From: Bacteroidaceae bacterium
Lineage (GTDB): Bacteria > Bacteroidota > Bacteroidia > Bacteroidales > Bacteroidaceae
Direction of reading: 5' to 3'
NCBI GenBank assembly: GCA_017936265.1
Contig: JAGBFX010000018.1
Coordinates: forward strand, 1-41,352
DNA length: 41,352 nt
Under the pieces are notes generated by a model that was not told the DNA's origin, did no database searches, and was given only the letters and a program-made list of their open reading frames with translations. Of the stretch, positions 17,422 through 27,233 are shown one piece after another; the first letter of the stretch is position 1; the number at the start of each line of letters is the position of its first letter. The translations under genes and the position numbers were made by a program.

Positions 17422-17453
17422 TTTAAGAAATATAACGATAAAACTGCTATACA

Positions 17454-19028
17454 ATGAGTGTACAGGAAGAGATAGGAAGAAGAAGAACATTTGCGATTAT
17501 ATCGCACCCGGATGCCGGAAAGACTACATTGACCGAGAAACTGCTTCTGTTCGGAGGCCAGATTCAGGTTGCAGGTGCGGTAAAGTCGAACAAGATAAAG
17601 AAAACCGCTACATCGGACTGGATGGAGATTGAAAAACAGCGCGGAATTTCTGTTACGACCTCTGTCATGGAGTTCGATTATGCGGGTTACAAGATAAATA
17701 TTCTCGATACTCCGGGTCACCAGGATTTCGCCGAGGATACATTCCGCACGCTTACAGCCGTGGACAGCGTAATAATCGTGGTCGACAGCGCGAAGGGTGT
17801 AGAGACGCAGACACGCAAGCTCATGGCTGTCTGCCGCATGCGCAATACGCCCGTTATCGTGTATGTCAACAAAATGGACCGCGAAGGACGCGACCCGTTT
17901 GAATTGCTCGATGAACTCGAGAGCGAGTTGCAGATTGCTGTGCGTCCGCTCAGTTGGCCAATTGACCAGGGAGCGCGTTTCAAGGGCGTATACAATATCT
18001 ATGAACAGAAACTCGATCTCTTTACCCCTAACAAACAGCGTGTGACCGAGAAGGTCGAGATTGATGTCAACAGCGAGGAACTTGACAAGAACATCGGCGA
18101 GGAACTCGCATTCAAGTTGCGTGCTGACCTTGAGCTTGTCGATGGCGTATATCCTGAATTCAATGTTCAGGATTACCTTGATGCGAAGGTCGCGCCAGTA
18201 TTCTTCGGTTCGGCACTCAATAACTTCGGTGTCCAGGAACTGCTCGACTGCTTCGTGAAGATAGCTCCGAGCCCGCGTCCGGTGCAGGCTGTTGAACGTG
18301 TGGTAAATCCCGATGACCCGAAATTCACAGGCTTCATATTCAAGATTACAGCGAATATCGACCCCAACCACCGTTCCTGTGTGGCTTTCTGTAAAATCTG
18401 TTCGGGAAAGTTCGTGCGCAATACCCCTTACCGTCACATACGTCTGGGCAAGGACCTGCGCTTCTCTTCTCCTACTCAGTTCATGGCACAGCGCAAGAGC
18501 ACCATTGAAGAGGCTTATCCGGGTGACATCATCGGTCTGCCCGATACCGGCAACTTCAAGATTGGCGATACGCTTACCGAGGGAGAGATGCTCCATTTCA
18601 AGGGATTGCCGAGTTTTTCGCCCGAGATGTTCAAATATATCGAGAATGCCGACCCTATGAAGACCAAACAGCTTGCCAAGGGTATCGACCAGCTTATGGG
18701 AGAAGGTGTGGCACAGCTCTTCGTGAACCAGCATAACGGCCGTAAGCTCATCGGTACGGTGGGTCAGCTGCAGTTTGAGGTCATACAGTACCGTCTCGAG
18801 AACGAGTACAATGCCAAGTGCCGTTGGGAGCCTGTAAACCTCTACAAGGCATGCTGGATTGAGAGCGATGACCCGGCTGAGCTCGAGAACTTCAAGAAAC
18901 GCAAATACCAGTATATGGCCAAGGATATCGAGGGACGTGATGTCTTCCTCGCCGACAGCAACTATGTATTGCAGATGGCCCAGAATGATTTCAAGGGCAT
19001 ACGTTTTCACTTTACAAGCGAATTCTAA
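17454..19028 (+). CDS. prfC: Peptide chain release factor 3
   Basis: A 524-residue translational GTPase, RF3, which removes RF1/RF2 from the ribosome after termination. GTPase motifs are canonical: P-loop SHPDAGKTT (17-25), switch I with [11 protein letters not shown] (60-70), DTPGH with catalytic H89, and NKMD. The length and the RF3-specific segment [20 protein letters not shown] (41-60) separate it from EF-G. The catalytic His is intact here, in contrast to the EF-G paralog at 31111. It leads a co-directional series with tsaC-like and clcA-like genes. Confidence 0.95.
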   Translation: MSVQEEIGRRRTFAIISHPDAGKTTLTEKLLLFGGQIQVAGAVKSNKIKKTATSDWMEIEKQRGISVTTSVMEFDYAGYKINILDTPGHQDFAEDTFRTLTAVDSVIIVVDSAKGVETQTRKLMAVCRMRNTPVIVYVNKMDREGRDPFELLDELESELQIAVRPLSWPIDQGARFKGVYNIYEQKLDLFTPNKQRVTEKVEIDVNSEELDKNIGEELAFKLRADLELVDGVYPEFNVQDYLDAKVAPVFFGSALNNFGVQELLDCFVKIAPSPRPVQAVERVVNPDDPKFTGFIFKITANIDPNHRSCVAFCKICSGKFVRNTPYRHIRLGKDLRFSSPTQFMAQRKSTIEEAYPGDIIGLPDTGNFKIGDTLTEGEMLHFKGLPSFSPEMFKYIENADPMKTKQLAKGIDQLMGEGVAQLFVNQHNGRKLIGTVGQLQFEVIQYRLENEYNAKCRWEPVNLYKACWIESDDPAELENFKKRKYQYMAKDIEGRDVFLADSNYVLQMAQNDFKGIRFHFTSEF

Positions 19029-19041
19029 TTGACAAAGGATT

Positions 19042-19614
19042 ATGGGTACAATTGCAGAAGAGGCAAAGAAATGTGTCGAGGTAATGCGCAAGGGTGGTGT
19101 AATCCTCTATCCCACAGATACCGTATGGGGCATCGGGTGTGACCCTACCAACGCCGAGGCCGTCAAGCGGGTATTTGAAATAAAAAGACGTGCCGACAGC
19201 AAGGCAATGTTGCTCCTTGTGGACAATGCCGACCGTCTGTCGCGCTATGTGGGCGATGTGCCTGCCGTTGCCTGGGATTTGATAGAACTTACTACAAAGC
19301 CGCTGACAATAATATATGACGGTGCGCGCAATATAGCTCCCGCTCTTGTAGCCGAGGACGGTAGCGTCGGGATACGTGTTACTTCGGAGCTTTTTTCAAA
19401 GGAACTCTGTTTCCGCTTCCAGAAGCCTGTCGTCTCCACATCGGCAAATATCAGCGGCGAGCCTACTCCCGGGAACTTCAGTGAAATCAGCAAGGATATT
19501 ATCGATGCGGTCGATTATGTCGTAGGCTACAAACAGCTCGATATGGGCAAGGCAAAGTCCTCCAGTATAATCAAACTGACGGCAAACGGAACAGTAACAG
19601 TCATTAGAGAGTGA
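19042..19614 (+). CDS. tsaC: L-threonylcarbamoyladenylate synthase (Sua5/YrdC/TsaC)
   Basis: A 190-residue YrdC-domain enzyme that makes threonylcarbamoyl-AMP from Thr, bicarbonate and ATP for the t6A37 modification of ANN-decoding tRNAs. The signature KGGVILYPTDTVWGIGCDP and the basic KRRADSKAMLLL that follows are diagnostic, as is the later VVSTSANISGEPTPGN. It lacks a C-terminal Sua5 domain, so it is TsaC-like in size. It starts 13 nt after prfC and its TGA overlaps the next ATG, indicating translational coupling. Confidence 0.92.
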   Translation: MGTIAEEAKKCVEVMRKGGVILYPTDTVWGIGCDPTNAEAVKRVFEIKRRADSKAMLLLVDNADRLSRYVGDVPAVAWDLIELTTKPLTIIYDGARNIAPALVAEDGSVGIRVTSELFSKELCFRFQKPVVSTSANISGEPTPGNFSEISKDIIDAVDYVVGYKQLDMGKAKSSSIIKLTANGTVTVIRE

Positions 19615-21401
19615 TGAGTAACGCGAATAAAGATATGAGCCTGCTCGACCGCTTTATCAACTGGCGCGAGAAGCATGTACCTCAGAATCAGTTCATACTG
19701 CTGCTGAGTCTTATTGTCGGTGTACTTTCGGCATTGGCGGCCTTTGCGCTCAAGCATCTGATACATTTCATCCAGCACCTGCTTACGGGTGGCTTTGACC
19801 CGCATACTTTCAACTGGCTATATCTTGTCTATCCTGTCATCGGTATTTTCATAACAGGTCTTTTTATCCGGAAAATCGTGCGTGATGACATCAGTCATGG
19901 TGTAACCAAGGTTCTCTATGCGATATCCTGCCGAATGGGTAAGATACGCCGTCACAATACCTGGTCATCACTCATAGCCAGCGGTATAACCATCGGATTC
20001 GGTGGCTCGGTCGGTGCCGAGTCTCCAATCGTTATGACGGGCTCGGCAATCGGTTCCAATCTCGGAAGTCTCTTCAAGATGGAGAAGAAGGTCATGATGC
20101 TGCTTATTGGCTGCGGTGCAGCCGGCGCCGTATCAGGTATCTTCAAGGCTCCTATTGCAGGACTTGTCTTTGTGATTGAGGTGCTGATGATAGACCTTAC
20201 CATGTCATCGCTGTTGCCGCTGCTCATCTCGAGCGTTACGGCCGCGACCCTCTCTTACATACTTATGGGTACCGAGGCTACTTTTGAATTCCATATGGAG
20301 AATGCCTTCAGCATCGCGCGTGTACCGCATGTAATGATGCTTGGAGTGGTCTGTGGTCTGGTGTCGCTCTATTTTACTCATGTGACCATAGCTGTCGAGC
20401 GTCAGTTCAAGCGTCTCAATAACCCGTATGCGAAACTTGCCATCGGCGGCGGTATATTGAGTGTGCTCATATTCCTTTTCCCTCCGCTTTATGGTGAGGG
20501 ATACGAGACTATCAACCATCTCATCAATGGCGCTTCGGACAATATAATCCTTGACAACTCACTTTTCTACGGGCATGCCAAGTACATATTGCTGTATATG
20601 TTCTTTATTGTGGCATTCAAGGCTCTAGCCTCTACGGTAACGAACTGCGCCGGGGGCTGTGGCGGTATCTTCGCCCCGAGCCTCTTCCTTGGATGCATTA
20701 CAGGATACCTTTTTGCAAGCATCTGCAACCTGGCGGGTATCGGTTTGCCGGTGTCCGACAAGAACTTCGCTCTCTTCGGCATGGCTGCGCTCATGTCGGG
20801 AGTGTTCCATGCCCCCCTGACTGGTGTCTTCCTCATAGCGGAACTTACCGGCGGATATGCCCTTTTCTTGCCGTTGATGATTGTGTCGGTATGTTCATAC
20901 CTCACAGTGAGAGTCTTCGACAGCAACAACATCTATGCGGTACGTCTTGCCCAGCGTGGCGAGCTCATCACGCATCACAAGGACCAGGCTGTACTGACGA
21001 TACTGAAGGTGGCCGACGTCATAGAGAAGAACTTTATGCGTGTCAGTCCTGATATGGACTTAGGACAACTTACCTCTGTCGTGGCAAAGACCAAAAGAAA
21101 CATTTTCCCCGTTGTTGACACGGCCAACCGTCTTGTGGGTATAATACACCTCGATGACATAAGGCACATAATGTTCCGGCAGGAACTCTACCACCGCTAT
21201 TCAGTGGCGACCCTCATGCGCGAGGTTCCCGACAGGCTAAGCATTGAGGAACCCATGGAGGCGGTCATGAGAAAATTCGAGGAGACGGGTGCATGGAACC
21301 TCCCCGTAGAGGATGTCAACGGTGAGTATATCGGCTTTATATCAAAATCGGCAATATTTACGGCTTACCGTAAGACTTTGTTGGAGTTTACATCTGATTG
21401 A
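19614..21401 (+). CDS. ClC-family chloride channel/antiporter with CBS domains
   Basis: A 595-residue membrane protein of the voltage-gated ClC family. Selectivity-filter motifs are visible: GSVGAESPIVMTG, and GGCGGIFAPSLFLG matching GGxFxPxLxxG. About ten or more helices are followed by a C-terminal CBS pair (residues about 455-590: FMRVSPDMDLGQL, VGIIHLDDIRHIMF, NLPVEDVNGEYIGFI). The CBS pair suggests regulation by adenosine nucleotides. The ATG overlaps the preceding TGA by one base; an in-frame GTG at 19611 is an alternative. Channel or Cl/H exchange mode cannot be decided. Confidence 0.9.
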   Translation: MSNANKDMSLLDRFINWREKHVPQNQFILLLSLIVGVLSALAAFALKHLIHFIQHLLTGGFDPHTFNWLYLVYPVIGIFITGLFIRKIVRDDISHGVTKVLYAISCRMGKIRRHNTWSSLIASGITIGFGGSVGAESPIVMTGSAIGSNLGSLFKMEKKVMMLLIGCGAAGAVSGIFKAPIAGLVFVIEVLMIDLTMSSLLPLLISSVTAATLSYILMGTEATFEFHMENAFSIARVPHVMMLGVVCGLVSLYFTHVTIAVERQFKRLNNPYAKLAIGGGILSVLIFLFPPLYGEGYETINHLINGASDNIILDNSLFYGHAKYILLYMFFIVAFKALASTVTNCAGGCGGIFAPSLFLGCITGYLFASICNLAGIGLPVSDKNFALFGMAALMSGVFHAPLTGVFLIAELTGGYALFLPLMIVSVCSYLTVRVFDSNNIYAVRLAQRGELITHHKDQAVLTILKVADVIEKNFMRVSPDMDLGQLTSVVAKTKRNIFPVVDTANRLVGIIHLDDIRHIMFRQELYHRYSVATLMREVPDRLSIEEPMEAVMRKFEETGAWNLPVEDVNGEYIGFISKSAIFTAYRKTLLEFTSD

Positions 21402-21403
21402 TT

Positions 21404-22396
21404 ATGGAAAAATTGCGTATAGTATATCTTGGAACACCCGATTTCGCGGTGGAACCGTTGCGCCGACTGCTCGGGAAGCAGCGTGAGTGCAGCGGGTGCG
21501 GATATGAGATTGTCGGTGTAGTCACTATGCCCGACAAGATGATAAACAAACGTGGCAACCAGCTGCTCATGAGCCCTGTCAAACAGTTTGCAGTGGCCGA
21601 GAATCTTCCTGTCCTGCAACCTGAGTCTCTCAAGGATGAGGCTTTCCAGAATGCATTGCGCGAGTGGAGGGCTGACCTGCAGATTGTAGTTGCTTTCCGC
21701 ATGCTCCCCGAGAGTGTGTGGAACATGCCTCGCTTGGGAACATTCAACTTGCATGCGTCGCTCTTGCCGCAGTATCGTGGTGCTGCGCCAATCAACTGGG
21801 CGATAATAAACGGCGATAAGGAGACGGGCGTCACAACGTTCTTCCTCAAGCATGAGATTGATACAGGAGATGTAATTTATCGTGATACAGTTGCCATTGA
21901 CGAGAAGGATAATGCGGGTACTCTTCACGACAAACTGATGCTGCAGGGGGGCGATACCGTGTTGCGCACCGTTGAGGCCATTGTCCGTGGCGAGGCTACG
22001 GCCGTTGAGCAGACTGCGATGTACGATAATGAGTGTGACTTGCGCCCTGCACCGAAGATTTTCCGTGAGACATGCCGCATCGATTGGGGCAAGAGTGCCA
22101 GTCAGGTATATGATTTCGTACGTGGAATGTCACCGTATCCCGCGGCATGGTGCGAGCTTGCCGATGCCCAGGGTAAGGAGGTCGCATTGAAGGTGTATGA
22201 GGTAGAAAAGGAACTGTCGCGACACGACAGGCCGTGCGGCACGCTGCTGACCGACGGCAAGACATTCGTGAAGGTGGCGGTCGAAGGCGGTTACATATCA
22301 CTTGTTGAGGTGCAGCTCGCGGGCAAGAAACGTATGCCTATAGCCGACCTCCTGCGTGGATTTTCCATTGAAGGCTTTGAATTGAAAATGAATTAA
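21404..22396 (+). CDS. fmt: Methionyl-tRNA formyltransferase
   Basis: A 330-residue enzyme that formylates initiator Met-tRNA using 10-formyl-THF. The formyltransferase domain (about 1-210) opens with LRIVYLGTPDFAV, contains VVTMPDK, and carries the folate-binding NLHASLLPQYRGAAPINWA with the catalytic Asn-His pair. The C-terminal OB-like domain follows. It begins 2 nt after the ClC stop and is followed 7 nt later by rpe, so this is a tight operon. Starting at ATG 21404 removes two upstream residues that lie in the clc stop region. Confidence 0.94.
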   Translation: MEKLRIVYLGTPDFAVEPLRRLLGKQRECSGCGYEIVGVVTMPDKMINKRGNQLLMSPVKQFAVAENLPVLQPESLKDEAFQNALREWRADLQIVVAFRMLPESVWNMPRLGTFNLHASLLPQYRGAAPINWAIINGDKETGVTTFFLKHEIDTGDVIYRDTVAIDEKDNAGTLHDKLMLQGGDTVLRTVEAIVRGEATAVEQTAMYDNECDLRPAPKIFRETCRIDWGKSASQVYDFVRGMSPYPAAWCELADAQGKEVALKVYEVEKELSRHDRPCGTLLTDGKTFVKVAVEGGYISLVEVQLAGKKRMPIADLLRGFSIEGFELKMN

Positions 22397-22403
22397 TGAT
22401 ATT

Positions 22404-23054
22404 ATGGCACAGATTGTTTCCCCATCGTTGTTGTCGGCTAATTTCGGCAACCTGCAAGAGGATTTGAAAATGATTAACAGCAGCGAGGCTGAGTGGTTGC
22501 ACATTGATATTATGGACGGAGTCTTTGTCCCTAACCTCTCATTCGGTCCCCCGGTGCTCAAATATGTGGCTGAGCTTTGCGAGAAACCGCTAGATGTGCA
22601 TCTGATGGTTGTCAACCCAATGAATTATCTGCCGGCGATTAAGGATATTAATGCGCGTATAATGAATATCCACTATGAGGCATGCACGCACCTGCATCGT
22701 GCTGTGACACAGATTAAGGACGCAGGCATGATGGCCGGCGTTACATTGAATCCTTCTACTCCCGTACATCTGTTGAAGGATATCATCGGGGAACTCGACC
22801 TTGTGCTTCTCATGAGCGTTAATCCTGGTTTCGGCGGTCAGAAATTTATCCCGCATACCGTGAACAAGGTCCGCGAACTGCGCGAACTTATTGACACGAC
22901 AGGTTCCAAGGCTCTCATCGAGGTCGATGGCGGTGTGAATGTCACAACCGGTTCTCTGCTTGCTGAGGCTGGTTCCGACGCTCTCGTTGCCGGCAATGCA
23001 GTCTTCAAGGATGCTGACCCGCATGCAGTGATATCGGCTTTGCGTGCGCTTTGA
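22404..23054 (+). CDS. rpe: Ribulose-phosphate 3-epimerase
   Basis: A 216-residue TIM-barrel enzyme that interconverts ribulose-5-phosphate and xylulose-5-phosphate in the pentose phosphate pathway. Diagnostic motifs: PSLLSANFGNL at the N-terminus, the metal and catalytic HIDIMDGVFVPNLSFG, VHLMV, MSVNPGFGGQKFIP and the second catalytic Asp in EVDGGVN. Its last codons overlap the start of comEC by 4 nt. Co-transcription with fmt is very likely. Confidence 0.95.
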   Translation: MAQIVSPSLLSANFGNLQEDLKMINSSEAEWLHIDIMDGVFVPNLSFGPPVLKYVAELCEKPLDVHLMVVNPMNYLPAIKDINARIMNIHYEACTHLHRAVTQIKDAGMMAGVTLNPSTPVHLLKDIIGELDLVLLMSVNPGFGGQKFIPHTVNKVRELRELIDTTGSKALIEVDGGVNVTTGSLLAEAGSDALVAGNAVFKDADPHAVISALRAL

Positions 23055-25174
23055 TTCACGACGTGGCACTCTCCTCGTTCTTTAAGAAGAATCCACTCCT
23101 GAGGCTGGCGTTGCCTCTTATGGCAGGCATTGTCGTTGGCTGGTACTGCGGTGTCGATATGCCGCAGATATGTTTGTTGGCTCTCTTCTCAATCCCCGCG
23201 ATGCTTATCGGCATGTTCCGCTGTACGCCGAAGTGGCTCTTCGGCATAGGTGCATCGTTGTTCATGTTTGCAGTCGGAATGTTTGTCGAGGAGTGCAAGG
23301 AACGTGAGATGTCGACACCCTGGAGTAGCGAAAAACTCTCTTATCGTGCGCAGTTGCTTGAACAGCCCGTTGTAAAAGGCTCTACAGTCAGGGCCCTCGC
23401 GACTATTACGGTAGATGATACCATTCCTTCCGCAGTGCGTGGGAATGGTACGGTATATCTCTATTTCCCCCGTTCTGTTGAGGCTGAGCAATTGAAGATC
23501 GGCAGCAATGTGGCGCTGAGAGTAGCACTCTCTCCGTTCCGTAATGCCGGAAATCCTGCCGAGTTCGATGTAGAGAGGTTCTATTACATAGAGGGTATTA
23601 CGGGCTTTGCCTATGTTGGCCGTGATGAGTGGAGTTATGAAGGCGAGGGCGAACTTTCCTTGCAGATGAGGGCGCTGCGGCTCAGGGGCAATGTCGTTTC
23701 AATGTACAAAGATCTCTCTTTTGAAGGGAATGAACTTGCACTGCTCTCGGCACTTACCGTAGGCGAAAGAGGCGAATTCCCCAAAGAACTCAAAGAAAGC
23801 TACACTGTCGCAGGGGCAAGCCACATTCTGGCTCTCTCGGGCATGCACCTCGGTGTGTTCTATCTGCTGCTTACCACGTTGCTCTCCTTCTGGGGCAGGT
23901 CGCGCCTTGCTGTTATATTGCGGGAACTTGTAACCGTGCTTCTTTTGTGGGGCTTTGCTTTCGTGGCAGGCCTCTCTCCTTCTGTAGTCCGTGCGGCGGT
24001 GCTTTTTACTCTTGTTTCTATCGGGCGTTCTCTGCATCAGGATGCGTCTGGGGTCAGTTCGCTTTCTTTTGCAGCAATTGTGATGCTACTCTTCTCGCCG
24101 CATCTGTTTTTCGACATAAGTTTCCAGCTCTCTTTTGCTGCCGTATTCTCGATACTGATGCTGGCACCTCCATTGCAGCGCCTTCTTGCTCTTGAACGTC
24201 GTGGATGGATGTTCCGCTATGTAGCGAATCTGCTTATACTCTCCGTTGTGGCACAGGTGGGCACTCTGCCCCTTGTATGGTACTATTTCGGTGTATTCCC
24301 GTTATATTTCCTTCTCACGAACATTGTGGTCGTACCTCTGGCTTTCCTGCTCATGTCACTCTCCGTCATTGTGTGGATGCTGTCGTTCCTTCCCCTTCTG
24401 CAATGGCCGTTTGTCGTGCTTCTGAAATTTGTCGTGGGCTTCATGAATGGCTGTGTAATGCTTATCGCTTCGCTTCCTGGTGCTTCGCTTTCCCTTCCGT
24501 CGGTAGGTGTTGCAGGCGCATGCAGCGCGGCATTCTTGCTCGCTCTGCTCTCATATGCAATGGTCAATAGGAGACGTTGGCTCATGCTCTTCTCTTTGTG
24601 TTGCATATCATCATCTCTTGTCGTCCTGTTCATGGGGCAGGAAAAGAGTCGCGAGGGCGCATGTTTTGTAATCTACAACAACAAGAAGAACCCTTTGCTT
24701 CATCTGGTTGCTTCGGGTGGAAGCAACTATCTTGTATCGACTGTCCCACAGCTTGATGCTGAATATGAGTACTCCTCTTCTCCGTACATAAAACGCGAGA
24801 AACTTTCTGAACCTTTATGGGTCAATGGCGAGTATTGTGACTCCGTATTTACGTTAAGTGACGGTCTGCTGCAGTACGACGGTCTCAAGCTCAGAATGGT
24901 CGACAGTGATTTGTGGCAAGAGAATCTATATGTGCATCCTTCCGATATAGTACTGCTCTGCAGGGGATTTCTTGGTAAGATTGAGGAACTTGTCGAGGCT
25001 TATCCGTCATCCTGTCTGGTTCTTGATGCCTCATTGTACAAGCACAGCAGGGAAAGGATAATGCGTGAATGTTCCGCTTTGGGTATCGAAGCTATAGATA
25101 TCTCAGAGGTCGGCGCTATAATGGTGGTTCCTTCGGGCGAAGAATTCACTCTGTTCCCGATGCGTGGCAAATAA
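23051..25174 (+). CDS. comEC: ComEC/Rec2 family competence channel protein
   Basis: A 707-residue polytopic membrane protein. After N-terminal helices and a DUF4131-like OB region (about 90-200) comes the Competence domain (about 220-500) with the family signature ASHILALSGMHLGVFYLLL. The C-terminal 180 residues (from about 530) sit where other ComEC proteins have a metallo-beta-lactamase domain, but I see no HxHxDH motif, as is common in Bacteroidota. It is predicted to pass single-stranded DNA across the inner membrane. The start is TTG 23051, overlapping rpe, or GTG 23063. Natural competence of this organism is not implied. Confidence 0.88.
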   Translation: MIHDVALSSFFKKNPLLRLALPLMAGIVVGWYCGVDMPQICLLALFSIPAMLIGMFRCTPKWLFGIGASLFMFAVGMFVEECKEREMSTPWSSEKLSYRAQLLEQPVVKGSTVRALATITVDDTIPSAVRGNGTVYLYFPRSVEAEQLKIGSNVALRVALSPFRNAGNPAEFDVERFYYIEGITGFAYVGRDEWSYEGEGELSLQMRALRLRGNVVSMYKDLSFEGNELALLSALTVGERGEFPKELKESYTVAGASHILALSGMHLGVFYLLLTTLLSFWGRSRLAVILRELVTVLLLWGFAFVAGLSPSVVRAAVLFTLVSIGRSLHQDASGVSSLSFAAIVMLLFSPHLFFDISFQLSFAAVFSILMLAPPLQRLLALERRGWMFRYVANLLILSVVAQVGTLPLVWYYFGVFPLYFLLTNIVVVPLAFLLMSLSVIVWMLSFLPLLQWPFVVLLKFVVGFMNGCVMLIASLPGASLSLPSVGVAGACSAAFLLALLSYAMVNRRRWLMLFSLCCISSSLVVLFMGQEKSREGACFVIYNNKKNPLLHLVASGGSNYLVSTVPQLDAEYEYSSSPYIKREKLSEPLWVNGEYCDSVFTLSDGLLQYDGLKLRMVDSDLWQENLYVHPSDIVLLCRGFLGKIEELVEAYPSSCLVLDASLYKHSRERIMRECSALGIEAIDISEVGAIMVVPSGEEFTLFPMRGK

Positions 25175-25186
25175 ATCATCATATGT

Positions 25187-25220
25187 TTTGCCGTTTTTTC
25201 CGCGCTCTTTTGTATCTTCG
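25187..25220 (+). promoter_or_regulatory. Promoter of the DHH phosphoesterase gene
   Basis: TTTG at 25187-25190, a 22-nt spacer, and TATCTTCG at 25213-25220, the TAnnTTCG variant. The ATG follows 17 nt later at 25238. Confidence 0.6.
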
Positions 25221-25237
25221 TAGAAAATATTGGAGTC

Positions 25238-26269
25238 ATGCTTGAGAAAATCATTTTACAGGAAAATATCGATGCGGTAAAGAGAATAGTTGATGCAGGT
25301 ACGCGTTTTGTGGTACTGTCGCACAAGAACCCCGATGGCGATGCTGTGGGCTCATCATTGGCATTGTGTCATTATCTGCGTTCTCTCGGTAAGGAGTGCC
25401 ATGTGGTTCTCCCCAACCGTTTCCCCGATTTCTTGGCATGGATGCCAGGTACCGATGAGGTGCTTTTTTATGATGCAGAGCACGAAAAGGCAATGTCGCT
25501 TTTCGATGCAGCTGATGCATTCTTCTGTCTCGATTTCAATACACTCTCCCGAATAGGGGATGCTGGTGCCGCTGTTGCTGCCTGCAATGTCCCCAAACTG
25601 CTCGTTGACCATCATCCGCAACCGTCGCAGGAGTTTGCGGTTTCGATTTCGCACCCTGTGGCGTGCTCTACATCGGAACTTGTATTCAGACTCATAGTGC
25701 GCCTTTCGGGTATCGATGCCGTCTCGTTCGAAATGGCGCAGTGCATCTATGCGGGCATGATGACCGATACGGGTGCTTTTGCCTATGCCTCTACACGCAA
25801 GGATATATATCTTATTATTGCCGAACTTCTTGGCAAGGGCATAGACAAAGATGTCATCTATCGCAAGGTCTTCTACACGTCATCGCTCACTCGTATGCGC
25901 CTGTGGGGGTTCACCTTGTATGAGAAACTGAAACTCTACAACAAGTATAATGCAGCGCTTATTACCTTGTCGCACAATGAACTTATGCGTTTCTATGCAC
26001 AGAAAGGTGATACTGAAGGCATTGTAAACCAACCATTACAGATAAAAGGTGTCCGTTTCTCCTGTTTCTTCCGTGAGGAGCAGCCGGGGAAAATCAATGT
26101 CTCTCTGCGCAGCGTTGATGATTTCCCATGCAACGCAGTGGCGGCGGAGTTCTTCAATGGAGGAGGACACATGAATGCTTCCGGCGGTGAACTATACTGC
26201 TCTATGGATGAGGCTGTAGAACTGTTCCGTGCCGCTTTGCGTAAATTCAAAAGTGAACTGACTGAATAG
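25238..26269 (+). CDS. DHH/DHHA1 phosphoesterase (NrnA-like)
   Basis: A 343-residue cytoplasmic phosphoesterase with the metal-binding DHH motifs in order: HKNPDGDAVGSSLALC (I), LDFNTLSRIGD (II), VDHHPQP (III) and MTDTGAFAY (IV). These are followed by a DHHA1 domain with GGGHMNASGG. Such proteins act as nanoRNases, pAp phosphatases or c-di-AMP/pApA hydrolases; the choice cannot be made from sequence. It has its own promoter, and a gap of 258 nt separates it from the DUF4827 gene. Confidence 0.88.
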   Translation: MLEKIILQENIDAVKRIVDAGTRFVVLSHKNPDGDAVGSSLALCHYLRSLGKECHVVLPNRFPDFLAWMPGTDEVLFYDAEHEKAMSLFDAADAFFCLDFNTLSRIGDAGAAVAACNVPKLLVDHHPQPSQEFAVSISHPVACSTSELVFRLIVRLSGIDAVSFEMAQCIYAGMMTDTGAFAYASTRKDIYLIIAELLGKGIDKDVIYRKVFYTSSLTRMRLWGFTLYEKLKLYNKYNAALITLSHNELMRFYAQKGDTEGIVNQPLQIKGVRFSCFFREEQPGKINVSLRSVDDFPCNAVAAEFFNGGGHMNASGGELYCSMDEAVELFRAALRKFKSELTE

Positions 26270-26473
26270 TAGATCGGGTTTTGTTGTCGGCGAGTTTTGC
26301 CGCTATTGGCCGGGTGAAACAAAAATATGTTTTTGCTATATGCATGGCAAAAAACGAGACAAGCCGATGATTCTATAAACAAAAGGATGACACATATTGC
26401 AGATTTTTGCGTATCTATCGGAATTATAAGATTATTTCTCTCTTGTTAAACGGTTTTTTGACATTTGTTTTTG

Positions 26474-26481
26474 TATCTTCG
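26474..26481 (+). promoter_or_regulatory. -7 element upstream of the DUF4827 gene
   Basis: TATCTTCG then CAG, matching TAnnTTCG. Several TTTG or CTTG strings lie upstream (26442-26460), but none at ideal spacing. The start codon is 46 nt downstream. Confidence 0.5.
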
Positions 26482-26527
26482 CAGAAAATTGTAATTTTGA
26501 GAGATTAATGTATTTTGACGTGGTACT

Positions 26528-27202
26528 ATGAAAATTATGAGACTGAACATATTCAAACATATTTTATTCTTGCCTGTGCTTGCGACTCTTCTGGTTGCAT
26601 GCGATGATGCGGTGACATATTCCGAGATGAAGGAGAAGGAGCGCGATGCAGTGAACAAGTTTGTGAAGGATAACGGTATCAAGGTAATATCTTATGCCGA
26701 CTTCATTGCCAATGATACTGTAACGGATGTCGCGAACAACGAGTTCGTAGAGGTCGATGATGTATACATGCAGATTCTGAATAACCCCAAGGATGCAAGC
26801 GACGCCCGCAAGATTCTACCCGGTGATACACGTAACATGCTTGTACGTTATCATGAGTTCAACATAATGGAGGGCGATACCATATCATCGAACAATTTTA
26901 TGCCTGATGCCGATGAGATGCGCGTAACCAATACCGACGGCAGCTACTCGGCAACGTTTACATCGGGAGTCATGGCAAGTATTTATGGAAATGCCGTGCC
27001 CACAGGGTGGCTGACCCCGTTGAACTATCTTTACTTCACACGTAAGACCGACAATCTTGCAGAAGTGATATTGATTGTTCCCCATTCAAAAGGAACAGTG
27101 ACTGCAAGTAACCAGGTATATCCTTGCCTTTACAGAATATCTTTCCAGCCTGAGAACCTCTATGAATTTGAGGAACAGCAGGATGAGTTGGCGGCAGAAT
27201 AA
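26528..27202 (+). CDS. DUF4827 lipoprotein
   Basis: A 224-residue lipoprotein with a hydrophobic signal and lipobox ending LLVAC (C25). The acidic DD right after the Cys could favour surface export in Bacteroidota. The body matches the DUF4827 family, which has an FKBP-like appearance (GDTISSNNFMPDADEM, VPTGWLTPLNYLYF), although I cannot show PPIase residues. An alternative start is M4. It lies 31 nt before glmM, an arrangement seen in other Bacteroidales. Function is not established. Confidence 0.78.
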   Translation: MKIMRLNIFKHILFLPVLATLLVACDDAVTYSEMKEKERDAVNKFVKDNGIKVISYADFIANDTVTDVANNEFVEVDDVYMQILNNPKDASDARKILPGDTRNMLVRYHEFNIMEGDTISSNNFMPDADEMRVTNTDGSYSATFTSGVMASIYGNAVPTGWLTPLNYLYFTRKTDNLAEVILIVPHSKGTVTASNQVYPCLYRISFQPENLYEFEEQQDELAAE

Positions 27203-27233
27203 TGAGGACTTATCATTTCAATCAAAAACTTAT

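Noticed and set aside
17367-19091. A 574-codon open frame on the minus strand opposite prfC
   Set aside because: It is an antisense shadow of prfC. The plus-strand product has all the RF3 motifs, while this translation shows none and has an atypical composition.
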